Shown piece after piece: positions 1 to 11,688 of a DNA stretch of 64,000 nucleotides. Source of the DNA: Canna indica (lineage: Eukaryota; Streptophyta; Magnoliopsida; Zingiberales; Cannaceae); assembly GCA_034359265.1 (NCBI GenBank), contig CP136892.1:10340501-10404500 (forward strand), in the 5' to 3' direction. Within the stretch, counting starts at the first letter, position 1. The number at the start of each line of letters is the position of its first letter. The notes under the pieces are model-generated. The model was not told the origin of the DNA, made no database searches, and saw only the letters and a program-made list of their open reading frames with translations. The translations under genes and the position numbers were made by a program.

Positions 1-1051
1 GAATCATTCACAGTATTTCGACGGCCGCTGTGGCCGTGGTTGATGTAAGCAAATAAGCCACGGCTCGCATACGACCTCATAGGGCCGTCGCTCATAGTTG
101 ATGGCACGCACATGATGCGAAATAAAATAATTTATTAGTCACAACTTAGCGGGGGCACAGGAGCTGTTGGTGATATTAATAACTCATTAGCCATGGCTAA
201 AAGCGGTCATCGCTTATTAATTAATGGCGCGAACGCAGCACGAAGATAAAACACTCTTCACCGATGGCTTAGAGAGGGTGAACCGTCGGTGATATTAAAA
301 TTACGAATCCACGGTTTTTCGACGATTGGCGAGCCGTCGGTGAAAATCTTTTTTATTTGCATTCGCGCCCGATCCTTCCTCTTCTGCTTCTCTTCTTCTC
401 TTCCGTGTATTGCAGCAGCCATCGTCGCCTATCGCTGTTGCCCTCGTCATCAGCCCCTTCTTCTCCTTGACCTAGGTATCCGCCGCCCCCTTTTTGATGC
501 AGTCGCCACCACTGTCGGCGTCTATACACCAGACGCCGATAATGGCGAATAGTGTCAGCGTGTAGATATCGGCGCCAGGTTTGGGGTCGAATCCCTCGTC
601 CCCAACCAGATGAACAGTAGCTGGCAGCTACTGCCGGCTATTGTTTGATTAGGGGTTTAACCCCTAATATTAGGTTTTATTTTTTTTAGATTTATTTATT
701 ATCTGTTATTTGTAGAATTTATGTGTTCGATGTAGACTAATTTTAGATTAATTTTAGATTAATTATTTGTTAATTATAGATTTATTAGGTGTTAATTATA
801 GATTAATTATGTTAATCGTCCACTTTGGACTCGCGCCAGAATCGTCCACTTTGGACTCACGCAGAATCGTCCACAAATTTAGAAAATAATCATGACAAGT
901 TGATATGTTTCACGTACGCATCGACGAGTCAAGTTTTAATTTTATAAAACCCTAGATCCGTTCGGGGGTTGTTTGTTCGTGTAAACGAAGTAATTTATCT
1001 TTTATACGACATACAACCATTGAATTGTCCCTAATTGGATAATTTGGGAAC
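1..1051 (+). repeat. 5' subterminal region and leader of CACTA-1
   Basis: The first 350 bases hold degenerate copies of motifs such as CCGTCGGTGATATTA and GCCGTCGCTCAT in both orientations, matching the GCCGTCACTGATG motifs next to the 3' end (15845-16218). In this family such arrays bind the TNPA-type protein. A perfect 9-bp inverted repeat with a 7-base loop lies at 515-539 (TCGGCGTCT and AGACGCCGA). GTCCACTTTGGAC occurs at 818-830 and 844-856, with a partial copy near 867. No open frame here looks coding. Confidence 0.7.
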
Positions 1052-1240
1052 ATAATTATTTATATTGCACTTAATTTATTTCTTTTAATCATTATTCATT
1101 TTTAAATTTTGGCTTGTATCTCCCTTGTTCTCTGATACGCGCCCAGATGATATGCGTATTCGGAGAACTATAGGGAGATGCTGCCGAAATTTAGAATAAA
1201 GTTAATGACTAAAAGAAATTTTGAGTGCAATATAAATAAC
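1052..1240. repeat. Long inverted repeat in the tnp2 leader of CACTA-1
   Basis: The two arms are each about 85-90 bases. They run from TTATTTATATTGCAC at the left to GTGCAATATAAATAA at the right, and the stems include AAATTTTGG paired with CCGAAATTT. The right arm ends about 75 bases before the tnp2 start codon. The same structure is at the equivalent place in CACTA-2 (11308-11490) and CACTA-4 (33364-33553), so it predates the split of these elements. It may have begun as a foldback insertion or may serve regulation; the sequence alone does not decide. Confidence 0.8.
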
Positions 1241-1314
1241 ATGAATTTCGAATGGAAAAGGACCATCCCACCTAAAGACATTACCTAAAGATATTGTCAA
1301 CTTTTTGACAGAAC

Positions 1315-2255
1315 ATGTCAGGTGATCAAAGTTGGATGTACGGACGAATTCATCGTGGAGCTATAACGGACGAATTTCGAGTAGGTGTAACTTACTTCTT
1401 AAATTTCGCCTACTCGAATCAAAAATTCCTTAGTGGTGATAAAATCTGATGTCCGTGCCGAAAATTTTTGAACATAAGATTTTTGGATCGGAAAACTGTC
1501 ACAATGCATCTGTACACAAAAGGATTAACACCAAAATATTTTCTATGAAATTATCACGGAGAGTCACGTCAAGTCGGGACATCGAGCAATCTTGTTGTCC
1601 AAACTCATGGTGAATCTTCTTCTACTGGTGTTTCTTCTTCCAATCCATCTAATCCTTGCAGAACAATAATTTTGAATAGTCTTGGAGGATAATTCCATTT
1701 AAATGATAATATTGAGTTAGTTACTGAGATGGTAGTGCCACCAGATACTACGACAGTTGAAGTCACTAAAGAACAACCTGCGATACATATTGAATTGTCG
1801 AATGAGGAGGCTGCAGATTTTTACGAGATGTTCAAAGCTGCCGATGAACCTTTGTATGAGAATTGTCCTAATTATACAAGATTTTCGACAATGACACAAC
1901 TCTTGAACATCAAGTCCGATTGTAATATCAGCGGGGTTGCGTTTGATTGGATTGCAAGCTTTATCAATGGTATGCTACCTCTAAAAAACAAGTTTGAGCC
2001 AACTTTTTATAAGACAAAAAAAATTGATGAGGAAATTAAGGCTTAGGTACGAAAAAATACACGCGTGCCCAAATAACTACATTTTATATTATAAAGAAAA
2101 TACACAGTTAGAGCAATGCCCGGTATGTGAACATCCTCGCTATAAGGAGAAAAATTTAGTCCGACAAAAAAATATCCCTTTTAAGGTGCTTCGGTATTTT
2201 CCACTAACACTGAGGCTTCAAAGGTTATTCATGTCAGAAAAGACTGCCCCCTATA
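1315..2255 (+). pseudogene. tnp2 transposase of CACTA-1, N-terminal part
   Basis: This is the first part of the CACTA transposase, which cuts and joins transposon ends. The start codon at 1315 opens MSGDQSWMYGR, matching the start of the related genes in CACTA-2 and CACTA-4 (SWMYRRLDRGALTNEF), which is the transposase-associated domain. A frame at 1729-2046 (IELSNEEAADFYEMFKAADE) and another at 1994-2255 (KIHACPNNYILYYKEN, then CPVCEHPRYKEK) follow. Two lesions are visible. A TGA near 1447 replaces the CGA arginine codon kept in CACTA-2, and an extra A near 2020 shifts the frame after FYKTKK. CACTA-3 interrupts the gene after 2255. Confidence 0.88.
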
Positions 2256-2722
2256 CACTACAACACATCGTTGGAATTTTGACGGCAAATTATAAAGAAA
2301 TTTTGACGTCGGAGGGAGTAAATATTTGCATTCTGACGGCAGTGAATCCGTCGAAAACGCGTGTCAAAAACCTTCCGCTTAATTTTAAATATTGACGTCT
2401 ATGCAGGCGTCAATATTTAAAATTCGACGTCTCCTACCGTCAAAAAAAAAGAGACGTTAATATTTAAATTTCGACGACGTTTACGGTCGAAACGAGACGT
2501 CAATATTGACGCCAACATATTGACGCCTTTGACGTCAATATGTTTAGCATATTGACGCCTCCACAGGCGTCGATATGCACAAAAAAAAAAAAAAAAAAAA
2601 AATTGAGCCGCCGCTGCGCGTCGCATCACCAGCGCGGCTTGATGGCGTGAGCATCTCCCAGCACTCCCCGCTCGCGCCGTCCCCTCCCGTCGTTGCCCAG
2701 CGCGGCCTAGGTGGCGTACGTG

Positions 2723-3060
2723 TTGGGCACCCAGAAGTCCCCTTTCGGCACACGGTCGCCCTCCGGCGTCGAGGACTGCCTCAAGCTGCTGCACAAGATG
2801 GTCGCTGCCGCATGGGGAAGCGTCGTCGGCAACTGAAAGCTGCTGTCGGTCGACGGTGGGTTCCCCGAGTGGCTGTCGGCGGGAGACCGGAGGCTCGAGC
2901 CTGGACGGCAGCGGGACGACAGCGGTGGTGGCCTCGCCATAGGAGATTCATGCCGACGGCGGTGATGGCGCAGGACGGCAGCGGTGATGGCGCAGGACGG
3001 CAGCAGTACGTGATGGCGCAGGACGGCAGCGGGACGCACTCCACTATATCCGCGAGTCGA
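2723..3060 (+). pseudogene. Captured pectinesterase gene fragment inside CACTA-3
   Basis: Plus-strand frames resemble pectin methylesterases, cell-wall enzymes that de-esterify pectin. One frame reads GVEDCLKLLHKMV at about 2765-2805, resembling the end of the inhibitor-like pro-domain. The same frame, after one TGA near 2833, reads GGFPEWLSAGDRRLE at about 2855-2900, resembling the linker before the catalytic domain. Another frame reads VMAQDGSGTHSTIS from 3010, resembling the start of the catalytic domain. The VMAQDGSG-coding stretch is repeated three times at about 2963-3030. The stop, the frame change and the loss of the rest show it is broken. The identification rests on motif memory, not on a search. 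Confidence 0.55.
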
Positions 3061-3097
3061 TCGCCTTTGTCTCCTTGGCGTCGAACGGCGGCGGCAC

Positions 3098-3204
3098 GAA
3101 GAAGAAGAAGAAGAAGAAGAAGAAGAAGAAGAAGAAGAAGAAGAAGAAGAAGAAGAAGAAGAAGAAGAAGAAGAAGAAGAAGAAGAAGAAGAAGAAGAAG
3201 AAGA
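3098..3204. repeat. (GAA)n microsatellite, about 35 units
   Basis: An almost pure GAA run, flanked on both sides by copies of CGAACGGCGGCGGCACGAAG, which suggests expansion after a local duplication. A shorter GAA run follows at about 3226-3245. It produces long spurious frames of Arg, Lys, Glu, Ser, Leu or Phe on both strands. Confidence 0.97.
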
Positions 3205-3380
3205 GGAGACGAACGGCGGCGGCACGAAGAAGAAGAAGAAGAAGAACTGCAGCGGGAGCACTCCACGTCAGCATAGTGATTTTTTTTTAATCAAAAAAAA
3301 AAAAAAGCAGAGGCGGGAGATTTCCCGCCTCTTGCCTGGGCGGGCAAGCGCGCCACACGCGCTCACCCGCTCACTCTCCT

Positions 3381-3640
3381 GTGGCATTTCGACGTCTGAG
3401 AGCAGACGTCGAAATTTTTTGACGTCTACTCTCAGGCGTCAAAATGCGCTCATCCGCTCACTCCACTGCTGTGGCATTTCGACGTCTGAGAGCAGACGTC
3501 GAAATTTTTTGACGTCTACTCTCAGGCGTCAAAATGCGCTCACCCGCTCACTCCAGTACTCCACGTCTGCTGTGGCATTTCGACGTCTGAGAGCAGACGT
3601 CGAAATTTTTTGACGTCTACTCTCAGGCGTCAAAATATAT
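3381..3640. repeat. Three tandem units of 90-101 bp in CACTA-3
   Basis: Units begin with GTGGCATTTCGACGTC at 3381, 3471 and 3572. Each holds two short hairpins: GACGTCTG and CAGACGTC around AGAG, and a GACGTC..GGCGTC variant. Further GACGTC-type motifs continue to about 3850 and also fill 2265-2575, so these are subterminal repeats of the element, locally amplified. Confidence 0.9.
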
Positions 3641-3879
3641 AATATTAAAATAGACGTTGACGTCAGAATCGTCGTCGAAAGATTTCGACGTCTATTCTCA
3701 GACGTCGAAATGCTCCAACGTCTTTGAGTTAACGTCAAAATAGACGTCGAAAAATTTCGACGCCTGTGAGAGACGTCGAAATTTATCATATTAAAATATT
3801 TTAATTGTTTTACGTTTCGACGCTTATAATAAGCGTCAAAGATTTAACGTCGATATACAAGGATTTTGTTGTAGTGATA

Positions 3880-5535
3880 TGAGTTGGCATGTAAAAAATC
3901 GTGATGATACAGTAATGACTCATCCATCCGATAGTGAAGCATGAAAATATTTGAATATGTGTTATCCTTCATTTGTTATGGATACTAGAAATATCAAGTT
4001 GGGATTGTACACAGATGGTTTTAATCTGTTTGGTAATTCGGCAACTCCATATTCAGTATGGCCAGTGTTATTAACAGTTTATAATTTGTCTCCCTTAATG
4101 TGTATGAAAGATGAATTTATCTATCTTTCGATGATTATTTCAAGTCCTAGGGGTCCTCGCAAAGAAATTGACGTATTTCTCCGACCCCTAATTGATGAAC
4201 TGAAAATATTGAGGGTTGAGGGAGTTGTCACATGATTGTCACCGGAAGCAAAACTTTCCTTTACGAGCTGCTATATTGTGGACAATCAAAGATTTCTCGG
4301 CCTATGACATATTATTTGGTTGGAGCACGCATGGGCAACTTTCTTGCCCGTATTGCATGGAACACTCAAAATCATTCAGTCTTGAGAACGATCAAAAAAT
4401 TTCCTTCTTTGATTATCATCATCGGTTCCTACCATCTAACCATCAGTATCGAAGGAATCGTGATAAAGTTACCAAGGGTAGAGTCGAAAGAGATGAGCCG
4501 CCACCGATTTTGTTTGGTGAACAGATGTTAGCACGTGTTCAATTGCTTCCAGAGATTACTTTTGGTCGGAAAGTAAGAATTTCAAGCTTTGGTCAAACAC
4601 ATAACTGGGTGAAAAAGGGTATCTTTTGGGAATTGCCGTATTACAGTTTATTACTGATTTGACATAATTTGGACGTTATCCACATTGAAAAAAATGTGTT
4701 TGATAATATTTTTAACATTGTGATGGATATTTTCGATAAAACTAAAGATAATGTGAAGGCCCGACATGATGTGAAAATACTTTGTAAGAAGCCTGAGTTA
4801 CAATTGCAAGAGGTCAATGGACGCTTCATAAGCCAAACACGTCGTATGTGTTAAATTAACAACAGCTGAAAGATGTGTATCAATAGATCAAAGAACTCAG
4901 ATTACCCGATGGATATGCCTTAAAATTATCTCGATGTATAAACGTCGATGAATGCAAAATATCGGGGATGAAGAGCCACGATTGTCATGTATTCATGAAG
5001 AGATTGCTTCCGATCGCGTTTCGAGATCAACTACACGATAAGATTTGGGATCTGTTGATAGAATTAAGTATGTTTTTTAGAAATATTTATGCAAATGTAC
5101 TTTGAGTCGAAGATATGTCAGCACTTGAAAATAATATTGTTGAAATCATATGCAAGCTGGAGCAGTTTTTCTCTCCTGTATTTTTTGACTCGATGGAGCA
5201 TCTACCGATACACTTGGCTTACGAGGCACGAGTTGGTGGCCCCGTTCAATACCGGTGGATGTACTTATTTGAAAGATAAATGAATCGTCTAAAGAAAAAA
5301 GTAAAGAACGCTGTCACAGTTGAAGGCTCCATATCAGAAGCATATATAAGTTAAAAAAATTCAACATTCTGCTCATTTTATTTTGAATCAACAATCAAGA
5401 CAAGACTTAATCGTCTTCCGCGGAACGGCGACGGGGGAGCTCGACCATCAGATGGTTGTTTAAATATCTTTTGTTACCCCGATCGTGCTTTGAGTTCTCG
5501 TCCGTCTCGATTCTTAAACGACGAAGAGTACCATT
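3880..5535 (+). pseudogene. tnp2 transposase of CACTA-1, central part
   Basis: This holds the Transposase_21 core and the following DUF4218 region. Recognisable stretches are MTHPSDSEA (near 3917, followed by a TGA), LYTDGFNLFGNSATPYSVWP (about 4005-4065), MCMKDEFIYLSMII and KEIDVFLRPLIDELK (to about 4210), then in a shifted frame AYDILFGWSTHGQLSCPYCM. The TDGFN motif, part of the conserved core, is intact here, unlike in CACTA-2. The DUF4218 part (about 4980-5310) has several frame changes. The gene is broken at 5535 by CACTA-2 and resumes at 12615. Confidence 0.88.
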
Positions 5536-6151
5536 CACTACTGGAATAATAGGCATCAATAACGGCTTGCAATGGCCCAGCCCGTTGCAACAGAGCCGTG
5601 GCAGAAACACGCATTGCTGATAACTTAGCAACGGATCAACAACAGTCGCTCGGCCCGTTGCTAATAATATTATCAGCAACGGTTCTACCACAAATGCGGG
5701 GCCGTTGTAGATATGAACATTAGCAACGGCCCTGCAGCCGTGGCAAGACCGTTAGTGAAAGCCCGTTGCTAAGCCGTTGTTGTAGGCCATCAGCAACGGC
5801 TTACAATACACTTTCAGTAATGGCTTTCCCACGGACGGCCGTGGGAAAGCCGTTGCTGATGATGTAAACTTGCAACTGAAAAATTTTAAAATTTCAAATT
5901 TCCATTAATACATTGATACATTATCTAATACATAACTCACACATCCATACAACCATACAAACATCTATTCACATATACATCACAGATACACCCAGATATA
6001 CATCAAAATAATTATACTTATATTTATAATTATTCACAATCATATAAAAACTATTCAAATTCAAAACTAGAGTATCAATATCCAAACAAAATAAGTTAAT
6101 CAAGTATAGTATCCAAGTAAAAAAGTCAATATCCAAAAATAATAATAAATC

Positions 6152-7700
6152 TTACGACGGTGGAGGATGGTCTGGATCATAATATGGCGGGGTCTGGAGT
6201 GCTTGGGTGTACACCAGCATGGACTAACTCGAGGACGATGGATCTGATGATGCCGAAGGGATGCCTACTCCGGTATAAGCTGAGATGTTGCGTAGCATAG
6301 CATGCATCTCCGCCATCATCTGACTCTGACGCTCCATCTTCTCACTCTGACGCGCGACCGTCTCCTCTAGTGTCCTTATCCTGCTACTCTGATCATAACT
6401 AGAACTCGAGGTGGACGGCCACTCACCAGCGATCGGAGGGGGTCGGTGCCCCAAGTGGCCCTAGCACGACTCGCGCATGATCACTATCTGCAAGGCCATA
6501 TACGCGGCCGTGGTCCCAGCCACCTGCAGCCTCGACCCACGCTGCTGCGTCAAAGTCCTCGAGAGTGCCCCCACGCTTTATCACCGTCTGACTGTAGGTC
6601 TCCTACTCGAGTTTGATTTTTTTTTTCATATTTTTCCTAAAACTTAAATTATAAATAAATAATGAATAATTTAAACAAATATACTTACCTATATGTATGC
6701 AACGCGGTTGTCAATGTACTCCCCCGTCCCATGTACTCGACGGTGAGTCCACTCAAATATCTCAATCGGGGAGGGTCGCTAGACAGTCCCGTCGTCCATC
6801 ACCGTCGTCTACATTTACAAAATAAATACATTAATTAGTACACAGAGTAACAAATAAAATATATAATTAAAAGTAAGGTATAATACTTACCATACGACTC
6901 GCGTGCACTATAAATGAAATAGAGCCGCCAGTGTGACACGCTCCTCCCCCCGACATGCAGTTTCTAGCCGCAGTCCTAGAAACCTCCTGCCATCGAACCG
7001 TCGACCATAATGCAACAAGATGGTCTCATATATCTGGAGTAATCCAATCGGGGCCATATCCCCGAGTCTCCGCGATGTTTGTGGTCTCAGCTCGGGCCAT
7101 CGCCTGGGACCGGGCCCGCCCCATCTGACCGTTGTACCTCTGCCGAGAAATAGCCTCCTAGGCAGCGTAAATGAAGGACCTTTGGTCCTCAGCCCATGTA
7201 TAGCGAGTCTGCAAAATAATAATATCAGTACCAATATTAATCATCATGTATATATATATATATATAAAATAATACGTGCCTCAAACTCGCGCCATAGCAT
7301 GTCGACATGATCGCTGGGCACGTGAGACCACGTGGGCCATGCCCCATGCATGTATCGTCGGATTGTAGAAGATATGGTCTTGGGCACATCCTCTTGCTCG
7401 AACCCGCACAACAAAAATAAAGTTCAATAGTATATTATGATATAATGAATTTGTAATAATTCATAATTCATGATATATTACCGCTCCCCAATCACACTAA
7501 TGAATCTACGTAACGCTATCGCTGGTGGAGGTTGCCACCTATTCGGCCCGCGTGGCCGCCCTGCGTCACGATGAACTAGCCTCAGCAGTATCATCAGCAA
7601 GAGGATCAGCGGCAGGAGGATCAACAGAAGGAGTAAGTGCTGGAGTCTGATCGATCGAAGACTCCGAAGCTCTTGTCCAGCGATAATCATAACCCGACAT
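6152..7700 (-). pseudogene. tnpA-like gene (Transposase_24) of CACTA-2, multi-exon
   Basis: TNPA-type proteins bind the subterminal repeats of CACTA elements and help transposition. The start at 7700 opens MSGYDYRWTRASE, followed by a proline-rich stretch and a stop near 7566. An exon after an intron (acceptor TTTTGCAG near 7210) reads RYNGQMGRARSQAMARAETT, then YGPDWITPD, and CHTGGSISF near 6920, the most conserved Transposase_24 block. Later exons read THRRVHGTGEYIDNR (near 6740) and AAAWVEAAGGWDHGRVYGL (near 6500). A short coiled-coil-like part (LEETVARQSEKMERQSQ) ends the protein at 6152. TAG near 7160 and TGA in place of Trp after DWITPDI break the frame. Confidence 0.82.
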
Positions 7701-7772
7701 ATCTATCGAATAAGCATTTAATTAGATTATATATATAGTAGAGATATATTTAATATAAGATATACTTTACAA

Positions 7773-10700
7773 TTATTCCTCATCATCTGAGTAATAGTCT
7801 TCGAATTCTTCCTCTTCTTCCTCTTCTTCATCTTCTTCATCTCCAGCTTCCCCAACTTCATGATCGTCATCATCAACATATTCAACTTCTAATTGAACTA
7901 ACGTTTTGTATGCATCCCCGAGTATTGGAATAATACGATATACAGCAAGAGGATCATCTTCTTGATAGAAATCATTTGTCACATCAGGTATCAGCTCATT
8001 TTCTCCCGCTATCGGATCAATTCTTCCTCTACCTTTAGTCTTACAGACTACACGTCAATCTGCTTAATCTTTATTTTGAGCCGGATACTTCGTGTAATAT
8101 ACTTGTTCGGCTTGTGATGCCAATATAAAAGGCTCATTTGCTGCCAATTTCAATTTGTAATTAACCTCAACAAATTTATATTTTGGATGAACTTTCATGC
8201 CCCTTTCTGTTGTATCGAACCAATGACATCTAAATAGGATAACTGATTTCAAGCCGAAGTAGTGCAACTCTATCACTACTTCCACCAGTCCATAAAAATC
8301 CATATCACATTCAACATACGTTGTCCCTTTCACGCTGACCCCGACATTCATCGTCTTCTATGTAAATGCATATTCAACCGTATGAAATTTATACCCATTA
8401 ACAAAATATCTGTTATAACACGACACTAGTCGTGACGGTTCACTAATAAACTCAAATATTATTTCATCTATTTTAGTTCTATGATCTTTGCTGTAAGCCC
8501 GAATCCAAGTAGGAAAATCACGATTCCGTAATCTCTCCAATTCTTGATTGTTGTAAATAGAGTATTTTTGCACCATCTCAATGTCAAATATTTCAATGAA
8601 TTATTCCATCTCTGGTCAATTGAGTAATACGTACAATTGTGTCAAATGATACACTTCGTCACCTAAGTGTTGAGATGGACGAGAACCAAAAACACGACCA
8701 GAGTGACAAAATATATTTAAACGCTCATCTGAATGTCGAACTCTTTCGTCGTCGTTACGTGGAAGACGATCAAATCTTGTCTGTACTGTCAATTCAAAGT
8801 AAAATTAGCAGAATGTTGAAATTTCTTGGATGATATACGATTCAGATATTGATCCTTCAACAGCTGCGGTATTTTTTTACCTTTTTCTTTAGACGATTCA
8901 TGTATCTTTCAAATAAGTACATCCACCAGTATTGAATGAGGTCACCAACTTTTGCAATCATCGGTAGATGCTCCATCGAGTTAAAGAAGACAGGAGGGAA
9001 AAACTGCTCCATATTGCATATAATTTCAACAATATTACTTTCAAATGCTGACATATCTTCGACTCGAAGGATATTTGCACAAATGTTTCTAAAAAATATA
9101 CTTAATTCAGTCAACGAACACCAAATATTATCAGGTAGAAGATCTCGGAATGCGATCAGAAGCAATCTCTACATGAATACATGACAATCATGGCTCTTCA
9201 TCCCTGATATTTTGCAATCATCGACGTTCACATATCGAGATATGTTTGAGGCATATCTATCGGGTAATCTGAGTTCTTTTATCCATTGACAAACATCTTT
9301 GATCTATTGTTTATTTAACACATACGGGGCCTTCGGCTTCAGATATCGTCTGTTGACCTCTTGTAACTCCAACTCCGGTCTCTTACAAAGTATTTTTAGA
9401 TCATGTCGGGCTTTGACATTATCTTTAGTTTTCTCGGGAACATCCATCAAAGTGTTAAAAATATTAGTTTTCTCAATGTGCATGACGTCTAAATTATGTC
9501 GGATCAGTAATGAACTACAATACGGCAATTTTCAAAAGATACTTTTTTTCACCCAATTATGTGTTTGACCAAAGACTAACACTCTTTCATTCCGACCAAA
9601 CACTATCACTGGAAGTGCTCAAACACGTGCTAATATTTGTTCACCAGACAACATCGGTGGTGGCTCATCTCTTTCGACTCTACTTTTAGAAAATTTATTA
9701 TGATTCCTTCGATACTGATGGTTAGCCGGTAGGAATCGACGATGATAATCAAAGAATGGGATTTTTCGTCCGTTCTGAAGACTGGATGATTTAGAGTGTT
9801 TCATACAATACGGGCAAGAGAGTCGGCCGTGAGTGCTCCAACCAGACAACATGTCGTATGCCGGGAAATCATTGTTTGTCCATATGATCGCGGCCTTTAA
9901 ATTGAAGTTTTGCTTCCGATTACAATCATAAGTGACAGCTCCCCCAGTCTACAATATTTTCAATTCATCTATCAAGGGTTTGAGAAACACGTCTATTTCT
10001 TTACGTGGACACTTAGGACCCGGAATAATCATCGAAAGATAAATAAATTCATCTTTCATGCACATTGACGGTGGCAAATTATAAACTGTTAACAGCACTG
10101 GCCAAACTAAATAAGGAGTTACAGAATGACCAAACGGATTAAAATCATTCGTGCACAATCACAATATGATATTTCTATATATTATCCCTAGCAAATGAAG
10201 GATAACATGTATCCAAATATTTCCATACTTCACTATCGGATGGATGAGTCATTACTATATCATCACGACTTCTTGCATGCCAACTCATGTAGGAGGCCAT
10301 CTTTTCTGACATGAATAATCTTTGAAGCCTCGGTGTTAGTAGAAAATATCGAAGCACCTTAAATGGGATATTTTTTTGTCGAACCGATTTCTTCTCCTTG
10401 TAACGAGGATGTTGGCATATAGGGCATTTATCCAACTGCACATTTTCTTTATGATATAAAATATAGTTATTTTGGCATGCGTGTATTTTTTTGTACCCAA
10501 GCCCTAATTTTCTCATCAATTTTTTAGTCTTATAAAAAGTTGGCTCAAACTTGTTATCAGTAGGCAGCATTCTATTAATCAATCCTGCAATCCGATCAAA
10601 CGTAACCCCGATGATATTACGATCGGCCTTGATGTTTAGGAGCTGCGTCATTGCCGAAAACCTAGTGTATTTAGGACAATTCTCATACAAAAGTTCATCG

Positions 10701-11233
10701 ACAGCTTTCAACATCTCGTAAAATTCTGCAGCTTCTTTATTCGACAATTCAATATCTAACACACTTTGTACTTCTGTGATATCAACACCTGTAGTATCTG
10801 GTGGCATTGATGTCTCAGTAACTGGCCGATTGACATCATCATTCTGGTGGATTTGACCCCCAAGACTATCGAGTATCATAGTTCTATAGGGATTATGTGA
10901 ATTGGTTGAAGAAACACCAGCAGAGGAAAATTCACCATGTGTCTGAACGACAGGATTGCTCGATGTCCCGACTTCACGTAACTCCCCGTGAAAAGTCCAT
11001 AAAAAATATCTTGGTGCAAATCTTTTGCTATATAGATGCAGAGTGACAATTTTCCGATCCAAAAATCATCCATTGAAGCAAATATGGCACGAACATCGGA
11101 TTTTATCACCAACGCTAACGAATTTTCGATTCGAATAGGCAAAATTTAGGAAGTAAGTTTCGCTAAATCGAAACTCATTCGTTAAAGCTCCACGATCAAG
11201 ACGTCGGTACATCCAACTTCTATCGTCCGACAT
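7773..11233 (-). pseudogene. tnp2 transposase of CACTA-2
   Basis: This is a near-complete but disabled CACTA transposase. The start at 11233 gives MSDDRSWMYRRLDRGALTN. The transposase-associated domain is followed by a long frame (11062-10175) with YKKIHACQNNYILYHKEN and CPICQHPRYKEK. The Transposase_21 core (about 10160-9620) includes WPVLLTVYNLPPSMCMKDEF. DUF4218 lies at 9165-8857 (NILRVEDMSAFESNIVEI), DUF4216 at about 8350-8060 (FRCHWFDTTERGMKVHPKYK), and the acidic C-terminus ends at 7773. Lesions include TGA for the CGA arginine codon after NG near 11069, a small insertion after ARDNI near 10175, and TNDFNPFG where the family has TDGFNPFG, so a conserved Asp is Asn. Base changes of this kind fit decay by cytosine deamination. 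Confidence 0.9.
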
Positions 11234-11307
11234 AATTCTATCAATCAATGATAATTTCTTCAGTTAATGCCTTTAGGTGAGATGGTCCTATTCCATTCGG
11301 GATTCAT

Positions 11308-11490
11308 GTTATTCATATTGCACTAAGTATTTCTTTTAATCGCTAATTTTATTCTAAATTTCGGTAGCATCTCCCTACAGTTCTCCGAATACGATTATCA
11401 TCTGGGTGCATATCGGAGAACAAGAGAGATATTGCCGAAATTTAGAATTAGTTAACAGTTAAAAAAAAAACTAAGTGCAATACAAATAAC
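11308..11490. repeat. Long inverted repeat in the tnp2 leader of CACTA-2
   Basis: The arms run from GTTATTCATATTGCACTAAG to CTAAGTGCAATACAAATAAC. Inner stems include TTCTAAATTTCGG paired with CCGAAATTTAGAA, and TTCTCCGAATACG paired with a diverged partner. It lies about 75 bases upstream of the tnp2 start at 11233. It is the equivalent of 1052-1240 and 33364-33553. Confidence 0.85.
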
Positions 11491-11688
11491 TATATTCCTA
11501 AATTATCCAATCAGTGACAATTCATGGATTGTACGTCATATAAAAGATCATCTACTTCTTTTACACGAACATACAATCCCCGAACAGATCTAAGGTTTTG
11601 CTAAATCATATTAGACTCATCGATGAGTACGTGAAACGTATCAACTCGTCGGAGGGATGATTATTTTCTAAATGTTTCGAATCAGTTT

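Larger units (their letters stand above)
2256..3876 (+). mobile_element. CACTA-3: non-autonomous CACTA element carrying a gene fragment
   Basis: The ends are CACTACAACACATC on the left and GATTTTGTTGTAGTG on the right, giving a terminal inverted repeat of CACTACAACA plus partial matches. The 3-bp target duplication ATA lies at 2253-2255 and 3877-3879. Removing the element and one ATA restores the tnp2 sequence seen in CACTA-2 (the MSWHA region). Length is 1,621 bp. No transposase is encoded. The ends are filled with GACGTC-type subterminal repeats. The middle holds a GC-rich pectinesterase-like piece, a GAA microsatellite and three tandem units of 90-101 bp. The terminus differs from CACTACTRGAA, so it belongs to another CACTA family and was moved by a transposase not seen here. 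Confidence 0.93.

Noticed and set aside
289..552. Open frame of 87 codons on the plus strand near the window start
   Set aside because: It lies in the subterminal and leader part of CACTA-1, has no recognisable domain and overlaps repeats and a hairpin.
2575..3276. Long overlapping frames on both strands with poly-Arg, poly-Lys, poly-Ser, poly-Leu or poly-Phe
   Set aside because: They are produced by the GAA microsatellite. Only the short pectinesterase-like motifs upstream were kept.
3381..3640. CRISPR-like regular repeats
   Set aside because: Units are continuous tandem copies without unique spacers, lie in a plant transposon, and no cas genes are present. The same applies to the array at 62880-64000.
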